Below, piece by piece: positions 34,181-46,300 of a stretch of DNA of 62,455 bases. Position 1 is the first letter of the stretch. Each line of letters begins with the position of its first letter. Below the pieces are notes generated by a model that saw nothing but the letters and a program-made list of their open reading frames with translations, was not told where the DNA came from and did no database searches. A program made the position numbers and the translations under genes. Source of the stretch: an uncultured Ruminiclostridium sp. (GTDB lineage: Bacteria; Bacillota; Clostridia; Oscillospirales; Ruminococcaceae); assembly GCA_934490165.1 (NCBI GenBank), contig CAKSTB010000017.1, forward strand, positions 1 through 62,455. The letters are read 5' to 3'.

Positions 34181-36586
34181 TCAGTTTGCAACGATGTTTA
34201 CAAGCTTGCCGGGAACAACTATCTCTTTACGGATTGTCTTGCCCTCAAGTGACTTTGCAATAGCTTCCTTTGCGAGTTTCAGCAGTTCGTCCTTGTCGGC
34301 GGCTGTAGGTACGTTTATACGCGCCTTTATCTTGCCGCAGAGCTGAACAACGATCTCAACTGTGCTGTCAACGCAGAGCGCCTCATCGTATGTTACCCAC
34401 TGAGCTTCGTTCAGTATGCCGTAGCCGAGCGAGTTGTACATTTCCTCGGTGATGTGGGGAGCAAAGGGGTTTAAGAGTATCAGCAGTGACTTCATCTCGG
34501 CATCGTTTATCTTACCGTTTGCGGTGATCTCGTTGATAAGTGACATCATAGCGGCAATTGCCGTGTTAAATCTCATCTTTTCGATATCTTCGCTGACCTT
34601 CTTTATAGTCTTGTGCATTGATGATCTCAGCTCGTCGGAGTATTCATCGCCGCGTACAAGTATATTCTGAAGATTCCATACACGGTCAAGGAAACGCTTA
34701 CAGCCCTTCATACTGCTGTCGTTCCAGGGAGCAGCCTGCTCATAGTCGCCCATGAACAGGACATATACACGCAGAACGTCTGCGCCGTATACGTCAACTA
34801 CATCGTTCGGGTCGATTACGTTGCCTCTTGACTTACTCATCTTCTCGCCGTCAGGACCTAAGATAAGACCCTGTGCGGTACGCTTTGCGTAAGGCTCGGG
34901 AGTGGGAACTTCGCCGATATCGTAGAGGAACTTGTGCCAGAAGCGTGAGTAGATCATATGGCGGGTAACGTGCTCCATACCGCCGTTGTACCAGTCAACA
35001 GGCATCCAGTATTTAAGCGCTTCCTGAGATGCAAATTCCTTGTCGTTGTTGGGGTCGCAGTAACGCAGGAAGTACCAGCTTGAGCCTGCCCACTGGGGCA
35101 TTGTGTCGGTTTCTCTGCGTGCGTCCTTGCCGCACTTGGGGCACTTGCAGTGTACGAATGAATCTATCTTTGCAAGCGGGCTTTCGCCGTCCTGACCGGG
35201 CTGGAAGTTCTCAACAGGGGGGAGCTCCAGAGGTAACTCTTCATAAGGCACGGGAACAATTCCGCAGTCGGGGCAGTGTACTATCGGGATAGGCTCGCCC
35301 CAGTATCTCTGACGGTTGAATGCCCAGTCCTTCATCTTGTACTGTACACCCTTTTCGCCGCAACCGAGCTTTGCGAGTACGCCGAGCATCTTCTCAATAG
35401 CGTCCTTCTTGTTTGTGATGCCGTTCAGCTCACCCGAATTTACCATCTCGCCGTCGCCCGTGTAGGCTTCCTTGGAGATGTCGCCGCCCTTGATTACTTC
35501 GATAATATCTATGCCGAACTTCTTTGCAAATTCGTAGTCACGCGTATCGTGCGCGGGAACTGCCATGATAGCGCCGGTGCCGTAGCCCATCATTACATAG
35601 TCGGAAATGTATATCGGGATCTCCTTGCCTGTAACGGGATTTACTGCGGTAAGACCGTCTATCTTGACACCTGTCTTGTCCTTGACAAGCTGTGTTCTCT
35701 CAAACTCGCTCTTCTTACTGCACTCAGCCTTGTAAGCGTCGAGGTCGGCAATGTTCTTTATAGAATTTCTGTACTTCTCGATTATGGGGTGCTCGGGGGC
35801 GATAACCATAAATGTTACGCCGTAAAGCGTATCGGGACGTGTTGTGTAGATACGCAGTTTTTCGTCATTCTCCTTGATCGAGAAGTTTACGAAAGCGCCT
35901 GTAGACTTGCCTATCCAGTTCTGCTGCTGGAGCTTTACGTTAGGCAGGTAGTCGACGTCTTCAAGTCCCTGTAACAGCTTGTCGGCATATTCTGTGATAC
36001 GCAGATACCATACTTCCTTGGTCTTCTGTACTATCTCGCTGTGGCAGATGTCGCAGTGACCGCCCTGTGAGTCCTCGTTTGAAAGGACTACCTTACAGCT
36101 CGGGCAGTAGTTTACGAGCGTCTTATCCCTGAATACAAGGCCGTGCTCGAACATCTTGAGGAATATCCACTGAGTCCACTTGTAGTAACGCTCTTCGGTG
36201 GTGTCAATTACTCTTGACCAGTCGAATGAGAAGCCTACGCGCTTTAGCTGGTTAGTGAACTTTACTATGTTGTTGTCGGTTACCTTACGGGGGTGAACGC
36301 CGGTCTTGATGGCGGTGTTCTCGGTGGGCAGACCATATGCGTCAAAGCCGATGGGGAACAGTACGTTGTAGCCCTGAAGCCTTCTCTTGCGGCTTACTAC
36401 CTCAAGGCCCGAATAAGCCTTGATATGACCGACGTGCATACCTGCGCCGGAGGGGTAGGGGAATTCTACAAGAGCATAGAACTTTGGCTTTGTACTGCCG
36501 TTTTCAGCCTTGAAGGTCTGATGGTCGTCCCAGTATTTCTGCCACTTACTTTCTATGGCAGAAAAGTCATACTTTTTCTCTTCCAT
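34181..36586 (-). CDS. leuS: Leucyl-tRNA synthetase
   Basis: An 801-aa class I synthetase, close to the usual bacterial length. The HIGH motif is MHVGH in FPYPSGAGMHVGHIKAYSG, and the KMSKS loop is GEKMSKSRGNVI. The CP1 editing domain is present (TTRPDTLYGVTFMVIAPEHP), which hydrolyses mischarged tRNA. Zinc-ribbon cysteines (CPSCKVVLSNEDSQGGHCDIC and CPDCGIVPVPYEE / CKCPKCG) are visible. RBS AAAGGACAACTCGTAAC precedes the ATG at 36586. The promoter sits only about 58-87 nt upstream, leaving no room for a T-box leader. Confidence 0.97.
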   Translation of the reverse strand: MEEKKYDFSAIESKWQKYWDDHQTFKAENGSTKPKFYALVEFPYPSGAGMHVGHIKAYSGLEVVSRKRRLQGYNVLFPIGFDAYGLPTENTAIKTGVHPRKVTDNNIVKFTNQLKRVGFSFDWSRVIDTTEERYYKWTQWIFLKMFEHGLVFRDKTLVNYCPSCKVVLSNEDSQGGHCDICHSEIVQKTKEVWYLRITEYADKLLQGLEDVDYLPNVKLQQQNWIGKSTGAFVNFSIKENDEKLRIYTTRPDTLYGVTFMVIAPEHPIIEKYRNSIKNIADLDAYKAECSKKSEFERTQLVKDKTGVKIDGLTAVNPVTGKEIPIYISDYVMMGYGTGAIMAVPAHDTRDYEFAKKFGIDIIEVIKGGDISKEAYTGDGEMVNSGELNGITNKKDAIEKMLGVLAKLGCGEKGVQYKMKDWAFNRQRYWGEPIPIVHCPDCGIVPVPYEELPLELPPVENFQPGQDGESPLAKIDSFVHCKCPKCGKDARRETDTMPQWAGSSWYFLRYCDPNNDKEFASQEALKYWMPVDWYNGGMEHVTRHMIYSRFWHKFLYDIGEVPTPEPYAKRTAQGLILGPDGEKMSKSRGNVIDPNDVVDVYGADVLRVYVLFMGDYEQAAPWNDSSMKGCKRFLDRVWNLQNILVRGDEYSDELRSSMHKTIKKVSEDIEKMRFNTAIAAMMSLINEITANGKINDAEMKSLLILLNPFAPHITEEMYNSLGYGILNEAQWVTYDEALCVDSTVEIVVQLCGKIKARINVPTAADKDELLKLAKEAIAKSLEGKTIRKEIVVPGKLVNIVAN

Positions 36587-36643
36587 GTTACGAGTTGTCC
36601 TTTCATACGCCCGAAATGGCGGTATAATTCAATTTCAACCTTT

Positions 36644-36673
36644 ATTATAATACAATAGCGGCGGTTCTGTCAA
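36644..36673 (-). promoter_or_regulatory. Near-consensus sigma-A promoter of leuS
   Basis: On the minus strand TTGACA (36668-36673), 18 nt, TATAAT (36644-36649). Both hexamers are perfect. The 5' leader would be only about 50 nt. Confidence 0.8.
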
Positions 36674-36796
36674 GTTAAGATGAGCGAAATGTAATCGAAG
36701 CAATATAAAGGTAAAAATGGAAATAACCAGTGGTATACACGCGGTACGTTTTATATGCCGTAAGGGCAGTATTATACACAAAGCGGATAATTGCGG

Positions 36797-36808
36797 CGGT
36801 ATATACCG
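36797..36808. repeat. 12-bp palindrome in the leuS/receiver intergenic region
   Basis: CGGTATATACCG, perfect dyad, about 40 bp upstream of the two direct repeats. Could be an additional operator for the receiver/giant-protein unit. Confidence 0.4.
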
Positions 36809-36848
36809 TGTCCGTGCTGATGTTTTTTACCTTTTTCGGGGCGAATGT

Positions 36849-36883
36849 TTACCGTTTGTGCCATATAATTACCGTTCGTGCCA
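36849..36883 (+). promoter_or_regulatory. Two direct repeats, candidate LytTR-type activator site
   Basis: TTACCGTTTGTGCCA (36849-36863) and TTACCGTTCGTGCCA (36869-36883) differ at one base and are exactly 20 bp apart, about two helical turns, on the same face of DNA. They end 5 bp before the -35 box. LytTR-type regulators bind paired direct repeats of this layout just upstream of -35; the assignment is inference. Confidence 0.55.
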
Positions 36884-36888
36884 AAAAG

Positions 36889-36917
36889 TTGAAAACCTGA
36901 AGAAAATGGGGTATGAT
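36889..36917 (+). promoter_or_regulatory. Promoter of the receiver-like/giant-protein unit
   Basis: TTGAAA (36889-36894), 17 nt, TATGAT (36912-36917), with an overlapping TATAAT at 36917-36922. The ATG follows 30 nt later after AAGGGGGAG. Confidence 0.6.
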
Positions 36918-36946
36918 ATAATTATAAAATTATAAGGGGGAGAAGT

Positions 36947-37303
36947 ATGCTCATCTGCGTTTACGATACTGCAAACGAGGCGGAGATACTCAAGTCGAAG
37001 ATATCACAGCTTGCGTTATATGCATACAGAAAGATAGGATACAGTGTATGCGGCAAATATGAAACCTTTGTGCGCGAGCTTGACACGGCTGACCTTATAG
37101 TGGTGCTTGCCAATGGGGCGGACGGTATGGAGGGTGTTATTGCGGCGAAGAATGCCGACAGGGATACGCCTGTCATATGGCTGTCGGACGATGAGGGATT
37201 CGGGGCACAGTCGTACAGGCTCGGCTGTACCTATTTCCACAAGAAACCGATACCGACGGAAAAGCTCAGAGAAGCACTGAACAAGTGCGGTTGTATGGCA
37301 TAA
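36947..37303 (+). CDS. Receiver-like (CheY-fold) protein without phospho-acceptor Asp
   Basis: A 118-aa protein consisting of one receiver-like domain. The fold pattern is clear (ADLIVVLANGADGMEGV, TPVIWLSDDEGFG, CTYFHKKPIPTEKLREAL), with the conserved Ser (WLS) and Lys-Pro (KKP) positions. The beta-3 strand, where the phospho-accepting Asp should be, reads VVLANG, and the acidic pair at the start is reduced to one Asp (VYDTAN). It is therefore a pseudo-receiver, probably regulated by partner binding rather than phosphorylation. It starts the unit containing the giant surface protein, 28 nt upstream. Several Cys at the C-terminus (NKCGC) are unusual. Confidence 0.75.
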   Translation: MLICVYDTANEAEILKSKISQLALYAYRKIGYSVCGKYETFVRELDTADLIVVLANGADGMEGVIAAKNADRDTPVIWLSDDEGFGAQSYRLGCTYFHKKPIPTEKLREALNKCGCMA

Positions 37304-37331
37304 GCACGGGTTAATCTACAGGAGGAAAACC

Positions 37332-40300
37332 ATGAAGAAAAAATTTGTACGGCTCATAAGTGCGGTGCTGTCTGCGGTAATGACGCTGACGGCTGTACCG
37401 TTGTCGGCATTTGCCGAGGGCGAGGCACATACGCATGACGGCGAGAGCAATGTCATCACGACACCGCTTGATTTCAGGGAAAAGACGGCGGACGAAAATG
37501 GTATTGGCTGGAGCTGGGTATATGACACAAAGACGCTGACGCTTGACGGAGTGAACATTCAGGCGACAACCAGCGATATGAGCGTCGTAACAGTCCCCGA
37601 CGGTACGGAGATAGTGCTGAAAGGCAAAAATACTATCGTACAGACGAACACCGGCGACAGCGATACATACGTTCTCAGTGCCGTAAATACGGATACTACT
37701 AACTGTGACGGTACAATGACAATCAGCGGCGACGGTGTGCTGAACGCAGAGAACCGCTCTACAGACAGTATGGCACGCTCTCTCGGCGGATCAATAATCC
37801 TGAACGGCGGTACAGTAAACGCAACAGGTACTGTAAAGACAAATTTGCTTGAAATACATAATGACGGTGTGCTGAACGCAAATGCGACAACTACATCTTT
37901 TGAGGGTGTGGCTGTCAATGTCGGCGGCGGCATTACTGTTGACGGCAACGGCAGTCTTACAGCCGTTGGCGGTGCTGTAGAAAATGAATATGCCAATAAC
38001 GGCGCAATATTGCTTAACAGTAATTTCGGTGACAAAATTTCCGTCAGCGAAAACGGCAGTATTACTGTGCCTGAAGGCAATGCAGCGAAAGTCGGAATAT
38101 ACTACGGCGGAAACAACGGCGACGGAATGGATGCCGAAATAAGCGGCGGTAAGGTCACTGCTTACGGTACTAAGTATGGCATTTACAAAGTAAACCTTAT
38201 AATGAGCGGTACAGGCTCGGTATATACTACGGGCGGTTCATACGCTATCGGTCAAACTGTACCGACAATAGACGAGGACGAATTTGTAGTAAAGGGTTCG
38301 ACCGAGTCCAAGGCTTCAGAAAGCGCTGTAACAAGCGAGGTCAAGCTTAACGGCGGCTATTATGAGATTGACGGAGCGGACGCTAAGACGGTAGTTATAA
38401 AGCCTGATACAGAGCCTTCTATTAAGCTTGGTAAGCAGATAGGCGCAGTATATGCGGACGATGTGGGCAACAATTCCTATGCATATTTCTATATAACTGC
38501 GAAGAACTTTGCGGACGGAACATTCGTTCCCGAGGCAGAATGGGTAACATCTCCCAGCCGTGTGAATATTGACGCAGACATAACAAAAAAAGGCGGCAAA
38601 TACGTCTGCGAGGTAACATGCGATGAGCCTGATTTATCGCGTCAGTACGAGCTTCGTGTAAAGAGCGGCGAGGTTTACTCAAATACGGTTACCGTAACTG
38701 TAGGTAAGCCCCACTTTGCCCTTACAAGTAGGGATTCACAGAGCAAATACTATACAAATTACAACGGCGAGCAGAAGATAACGCTTCGGTATGATGTTGA
38801 AGCCGGTTATGAAAATCAAGACGGCTTACAGTACAACTGGAGCAGTGACAGCAAGAAGTATGATATAGCCGACCTCGGCGCAGTAAACACAGTAGACGGA
38901 GTAGAAACGCTTGTGTTCTCCGACAATGTACCTGAGGGTAGCTATGTCATTTACTGCGATGTTGTTTATAACAACGACTACGGCGAGGCGTATACATTAA
39001 CAGAGAGATTTGCTTTCACATTTGAAGAGTGCAAGCATACGGGCGGATTTACAGGTGAAGTCTGCGACATATGCCATAATGCCTGCGATCATAAGAATAT
39101 CGACACGGACACAGGTAAATGTGTGTGTGGGCGTCAGTTTGTTGCTACAATCAGCACAGACGGCAGTGCGCCGACAGGCTATGACACGCTCGCAGACTGC
39201 CTTAACAGCATTACTGCCGATAGCGGAAACTATGTTAAGATCTATCAGGATATTGAGAAAGATTCCAGTCAGAAGTATATTGTAAAATACCATGTAACAC
39301 TTGACCTTAACGGTCACAGGCTGGATGACGAACTTGAAATCAATGAGAAAAACAGCGAGGATAATAACGGCGAGCTTACATTAACAGGTACAGGTTATAT
39401 CAATAATGTATACGCTTACAGCAACACCACGTTCACAATTGACGACAACGCAAATATAGAAGCAGATACATTTTTTAATAATGCAGGTACAAGGTTCACT
39501 GTAAGTGACGGTGCAAATGTAACTGTGAGATATCTGGCTGTAAAGGAATCTATAAGCAGTGAAGGAAATGCAACATCTGTAAAGCTTGCTACGGGAATGA
39601 AGATTACTGAGATGTTGGCGTATGATCGTGACATAAGCAGTCCGTTATCAGAAAACATAATGCTTAAAAATCTGCTTTCGGATAATCAGATGCTGAAATA
39701 CGAGAGTAGTAGCAAGATTATTGATCTTTATTACGGAGCATCCCGTATAATTATTAACAGCAAAACATACGGCTACGGCACAATTACTGTTGTAGAGCAT
39801 ACCGATCACAGCTTTGACGGTACAACAGGCAAGTGTACGGAGTGTGGCAAGCCCTGCGAGCATGGCGGTGATATAAACGCGGACAACGGCAAGTGCTCAA
39901 TTTGCGGCAAGGTATGCGGTGCGATTGTTATCAAGGCGGACGGAACAGCTGTCGGTTGCGATGATTTAGCTGCGGCTTTTGCGGAAGCCGGCAATAACAA
40001 CGGCTGTACATTAAAGCTGTTCAGCAATTATGAGCCGAGCAAAGTTATAGAGGTTTCGGGTAAATTTACGATTGATCTTAACGGTAAACAGTGTTTAAAC
40101 AGTAAAAATATTATTATCGGCAAAAATGCGACAATCACTTTGACAGGTAACAGCAATAGTAGCTATATCTCTAAATTCAAAGTAGCAGGCGGAACACTTA
40201 CAGTGTCTGCCGACTATAACGGAAGCATAGATAGTATTACAGTGCAAGACGGTAAATTAGACCTTTACAGCGGCAGAGTCGAATCTCTGCATATTGAAGC

Positions 40301-43300
40301 AGGTGCGGATATAGCATTATACGGCGGTTTTATTAAAGATGTTTTTAATAACACCGGAGATACTATACTGTTAAGAAGCTTACTTGCTGACGGATATGCT
40401 TTCGCAACCAAAGATGACAGCGGCACTTTAACAGTTGCAAATAAATATGATTCAACTATCTCCCCTTTCGAAAATATCAAGTTGTATGTCGTAGAGCATA
40501 AAACTTGCAGCTATGACAAGGATAATCCGACAGGCAAGTGCAAGGAGTGCGGAAAGCCCTGCGAGCATGGCGGCGATATAAACACGGATAACGGCATTTG
40601 CTCTGTTTGCGGTGCGGTTGTATCTATCGCACTCTATAAAGATGCAAGCGGAAGCTTACACTTTATAAAAACAACGGATGAGCTTCGTAATACACTCGGC
40701 GATCCCAATGTAAACGGTACAATAAAGCTGTTCGGCGACTGTTCTTTCGACAGTGACGTTGGGTTCTCGGGCAAGTTTACGTTTGATTTCAACGGTCATG
40801 CCGTAATAATGGACAGTAATATAGTTAGTTATATAGTTATAAATGAAAATGCTGTAATTACCGTTGCCGGAAGTCAGGCAGAAAATGCAAGTGTAAACTT
40901 TGACGTGAAAACCGGAGGAGCGCTTACACTTGCGGCAGACTATGACGGCTCCACCTATGTTACCATGAACGGCGGAAAATTAGACGTTTATAACGGTGTT
41001 GTTTCCTATTTAAATATCCACAAAGATTCCGAAATAAAGCTATACGGCGGTCATTTCAGACATATTGTCAATGTTACATATACTTCTTTTGAGTTAGGAA
41101 AGATGCTTGGCGACGGATATGCTTATGCGGACCATACCACCAACAGCATTGTAAACGTATATAATTATGTGCTTAAAGGCGAAGGCGTAGGCAGCTACAG
41201 TGAGCTGAATGTAGTAAAGCATGAAGCGTGCAGTTATGACAAGGAAAGCGCAACAGGCGAGTGCAAGGAGTGTGGCAGGTCATGCCCGCATAACGGCAAT
41301 ATAGATATTGAAAGCGGTGTTTGCGATATCTGCGGCGGAGTCGGGGTAGTGGCACGCTATACAGACGAAAACGGAAATGCAAGCTTGATATCAACAGCAG
41401 ACGATCTTCATAATATGCTGAGCGATACCGATGTAAGCGGTACGATAACGCTGTTCAAGGACTATAAAAAAACAGGCACTACAACAGCTTATACGATATG
41501 TAAAGAGCTTACGATCGACCTTAACGGACATAATTTCAGTTACCGTGGTGTCGCTGTTGACGGAGGAAAGGTCACGCTTGAAAACAGCGGCAGCAAACAG
41601 GCAATATTCCCCGGTATCGGTCCGTCAGTAGACAACGGCGGTACGATTATCGTAAACGGCGATATAAGTTTTGACGGAGCGATCAGCACAAATGATAAGA
41701 GCACTGTTATATTGAACGCCGGTACATTTGACGGAACAGGATTTACCGCCAGCGGCAGTAAGACAGTATACAGTATGCTCGGCGAGGGTAAGGCTTTCTT
41801 CAAAGATGACGGAACGCTTTTCAACGCAAATGTCAAGAGAGTAACGTCAGCGGACGGTAAGCTGACGATCGGCGAACACCCCAAGCACACTTATAACGAG
41901 GGCAAGTGCGACTGCGGATATGTATGCCCCCACGATGAGCTCAACGTTGAAACAGGTATATGCGGAAAGTGCGGATATCAGTATGCGGCAATTATCGTAA
42001 AAGACGGAGAGATAATCAGCCGTTATGAGGGCAAAGATGGCGTAATGCTGACGAATGCCTTTTTAAGCGCAAACAGCGAAGAGAACAAGGGCTGTACATT
42101 AGGCGTATTCAAGAATCACATTAACGCTTGTTTTGATTTAACGAGCGAGTTTAATCTTATAGTCGGAAATAATGTCGAAATCGTTAATCTTAATATTAAA
42201 GGCAATATAAAAATAGGAAGTGTAGACGGCGAAGATGGATTTATCGGAAGGCTCAATGTTGCAGACGGCGGTACGCTGACGTTTGATAAATCGTGCGCTT
42301 TCAAAGGAACACTAACAGTAGGCGAAGGTACATTTGACTGCTATAATGCAAATGGTGCTAAGCTTATCATAGAGAATAAAAGCGGTAATGTAACTCTTCA
42401 CGGCGGTCGTTTCAGTGGTATAAGCTATACATGTGACGATGAAAGAAAAAATGAACTGCTTGTGACGTTATTGGCAGATGAAAGTGCATATTACAGCATC
42501 TATTCCGATTTGATAAACGGCTCGTTAGGAACATTGGGCGAGGGTTTCGGCTATACCGTTGTTGTAAAAGAGCATACTCACAGCTTCGAAAGTGACGGAA
42601 AATGTATGTGCGGCAGAGTATGCCCTCACAGTGATGTTGACATTGACACGGGTAAGTGTACAGAGTGTGAATATCAGTATGCGGCTGTTATCGTAAAGGA
42701 TGGGGCTGTAGCTTCCGTTTATAAGGACACTGAGATGGAGGCGGCTTTTGAAGCGGCTGACAGTGACGCAAACACCGGCTGTACATTAAGAGTATACAAG
42801 AATTATACAGACAGCTATACAACACTCAGCGGTAAGTTTACGTTGTGGCTTGGCACAGGCGTCGGATTCAACGCATTGACTGTTTCGGAAAATGGAAATA
42901 TAACGGTTAAAAATGGGAAATTACAAGGTCAGAATCTCGGCAACTTTATCGTTGGCGACTCAGCTAAGCTGACATTTGGTGACAAAAATCGTGTATGCGG
43001 TACTGTAACAGTAGATGCAGGTACATTTGATTGTTATGGCGCAAACGGCGTTGACCTCATCATAAACAATGAAAACAGTAATGTAACTCTCTACGGCGGC
43101 TATTTTAAAAGCATAAGCTATAAAGGCGGCGGTGACAGAGAGAACACCGGAATTTTGTCGCTGTTGGCTGAAAAAAGTGCATTCTATCAAAACTCAAAGT
43201 TGTTAGATGGTTCGTCAATAACATTAGGCGACGGTCTGAGCTCTCCGACTTATGTAAATTCACATAATAGTCATTCTTACGACATTGAAACAGGCAAGTG

Positions 43301-46300
43301 CGGTTGCGGCAGAGTGTGCGGTCATACAGATATCAACACCGAATTGGGTAAGTGTACAACCTGTCAGCATCAGTTTGTTGCTACGCTGACTGTAAACGGC
43401 GAGACAAGAGGCTTTGATTCACTGGAGGATTGCTTTAGCAACACTTCGGAAGAAAGCGAAAACTATGTAAAGATTTATAAGAATATCGATGATAGAACAA
43501 CTATAAATGTAAATCATACTGTTACTGTTGACCTTAACGGTCATAAGCTGTATTATATCGAACTCAAGGTCAACAACGACAATGGTGCCGGTAATCTTAC
43601 ATTGACCGGCTCAGAGGGTAGCTATATTAGTCAAGTGTATGTTTGCGGAGGTAGAACATTTAAAATTGATAGCGACGCAAATATAAACTTCGAAACAATT
43701 TTTGTTGAGGCAGGTGCGCGGTTTGAAGTAAGCTACGGTGCAAATGTAACTGTAAATACTTTGGTCGTGAAGGAATCTTTAACGCTTTACGGAAGTACAA
43801 CAACATCTGTAAGGCTTACTACGGGAATGAGAATAGGTACGTTGACGTATGACCTCGACCGCAACTCAGGCTCCGGCAACCTGCTGCTTTATTCTCTGCT
43901 TGGAGAAGGTAAGGCACTGCAATATGACAACAGCGGTGAGTATGTTGATATTTATGAAAAGTTTACATCAAAGATTATACGCGATTCGTTTACTGTTGTA
44001 TATCATTACGAACACAGCTACGACAAAGCAACGGGCAAGTGCGTCTGCGGATATGTATGCCCTCACAGCGATGTTGACAGCAAAACAGGTGTATGCTCTG
44101 TCTGCGAGTATCAGCTTACTGCGGGCATTTCGGGCGTGGGAACAGCGAAGTATTTTGATAATATAGACAACGCTTTTACTGCGGCATTATCGGAGGTAAA
44201 CAGCGGCTGTACGCTGACATTATACAAGGACTGTGAGCTTTCGCAGAACATAGTGATCGGCAACGCAACGGTTACTGTCGATATGAACGGACATTCTATA
44301 TTATTGGCGTACAGAATTAAAGTAAACGACGGAGGCGTGCTGTATCTTAAAAACAGCGGGGAAAACGGCAGTATAGAAACAGAAATAGACGTGAATAAGG
44401 GCGGTACGCTTATAAACGGTACTGCGGATGACAGCAGATCAGCCGTTTCTGTGTTTGGTGTAACCGCCGATGCGGCTAAACGTGTGGAGATCTACGGTGG
44501 TAGTTATGAAGGCTTAACAGTAAATAACGGCACAAGCGGTATAGCTTTATACGGCGGAAGCTACGAGTCAATTAACACAAATGATTTAACTGATAGCACG
44601 CCTGTAAGCGCCCTGCTTGCGAAGGGCTATGCGTTTGCGACCTTAAACAGTGTCACACATCTCCCCGAAAGTATAGTTGACGGCAGTGAGACAAATCTGA
44701 ATCCCGGTCTTGAAAATGTCATGGTTGTAGCACATACTCATACATACACTGAAACGAATCCCAAGTGTGCGTGCGGTGCTGTGCTTTATGCAAAGGTGAC
44801 ATCAGCCGACGGTACTTCTAACAAATATTTTGACAGCATTGAAGAAGGCTTATTATATGCCGATAAGGCTGAAAACAAGGGCTGTGTTTTCACTCTTGTA
44901 GCAAGAGGTTTGCTTAAGGACAAGGTTACACTGTCAAGCGGTCAGTTTACGATTGCCACTGCCACAACGGATAATACTTATGTCATCGGTCCTTACGAAG
45001 GGAAAATAACTATTGACGGTGCGGATGTTATTGCTGAAGGCGATTTGGCAATCAGATGCAATGTTTATGTGAAGAGCGGTTCTCTTACATTACCTGAGGG
45101 CTCAGGCACCGGGTTTGATTCTATTATCATATCAGGAGGTACCGTAACTATCAGCGAAGGTGTCAATGCTGACAGTTATGCGGGTGCTGATAATTTAAGT
45201 GTAGACAAAGACGCAACTGATGTAAAGCTTACTATAGGCGGCGGCACTTACGGCAATGTATATTTCGGACAGCTTAAATTAAAGGACGTGCTTGCAAGCG
45301 GTGTGCGTGTGATAAGCTATGATAACCCGTCAGATCCGACTGCGGAGAAAACAGCAACGGCTTTATTATACAGCGATATAGCCGAAGAAAGCTCTTTAAA
45401 CTCCAACAACGGAACTGTAAGCTATTATCTGGTCACAAAGTGCGAGCATAAGAATGAGTACGGCAGTTATGCCTTTAATGACGGCGGTATATGCAAATAC
45501 TGTGGCTCTGAGTTTGCCGCAAGCGTAAGCTATACGACAGATGACGGCGAAAAGACAGAGTTATTCAGCGATATTTATGACGCTTTTGACAAGGCTAATG
45601 AGGTAGGTACGGCTACAATAACGCTGTATAAGGATATTACGGACGATATTACAGATACGATAGCTGTTACAGGCAATGTTACGGTTGAACTTAACGATAA
45701 AAAGCTCTCAACTCCCGGTTTTGATCCCTACTATGCCATAGAAGTGAAGAGCGGTAAGCTGACCGTTAACGGCAGTGGCTCAATAAAACGTGCTGTCGTT
45801 CGCAACGGCGGCGATGCGGAAATCAACGGCGGTACTTTCTCTGACTTCAGAATTGAAGACGGCGGTAACGCAGTAATCAATGGCGGTCAATTCTACAGCA
45901 TAAAGGTTTTAGGCGAAGGCAGAAACGTAGGACAGCTTCTTGCGGATGGCTATGCCTATAGGAGTTTTAACGATTCCGGCTTCTGGTCTACTGTTGCAGA
46001 GCGTGAAAAGCAGGGTATAGCAAGTGTAAACGTACTGGAAGCGCCGATAAAGAGCGCAAGTATTGCGTGGGCAGACGGAGGAACGCCTGTTGTATACCGT
46101 AACGGAGATAAATATTTAAACGTCAATGTTACATACGAATTGGCGGTCGGTTCAAGGGGTGCAACCTATTCGGATTTTGTAAACGGCAATAATCGCATTA
46201 AAGATTATAATTTGTACACTAATATAAAGGCGCACTGTTATGAAATCGGTAAGCTTGCGGCTAAAGACGGCGAGGTTGAATATTACACTGTTCTTAAGTG

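Noticed and set aside
36721..36780. GTACCGCG on the minus strand as a T-box core for leuS
   Set aside because: It lies upstream of the strong leuS promoter and lacks the rest of the T-box consensus.
36717..36935. 72-codon frame upstream of the receiver-like gene
   Set aside because: It runs across the direct repeats and promoter and its product has no recognisable pattern.
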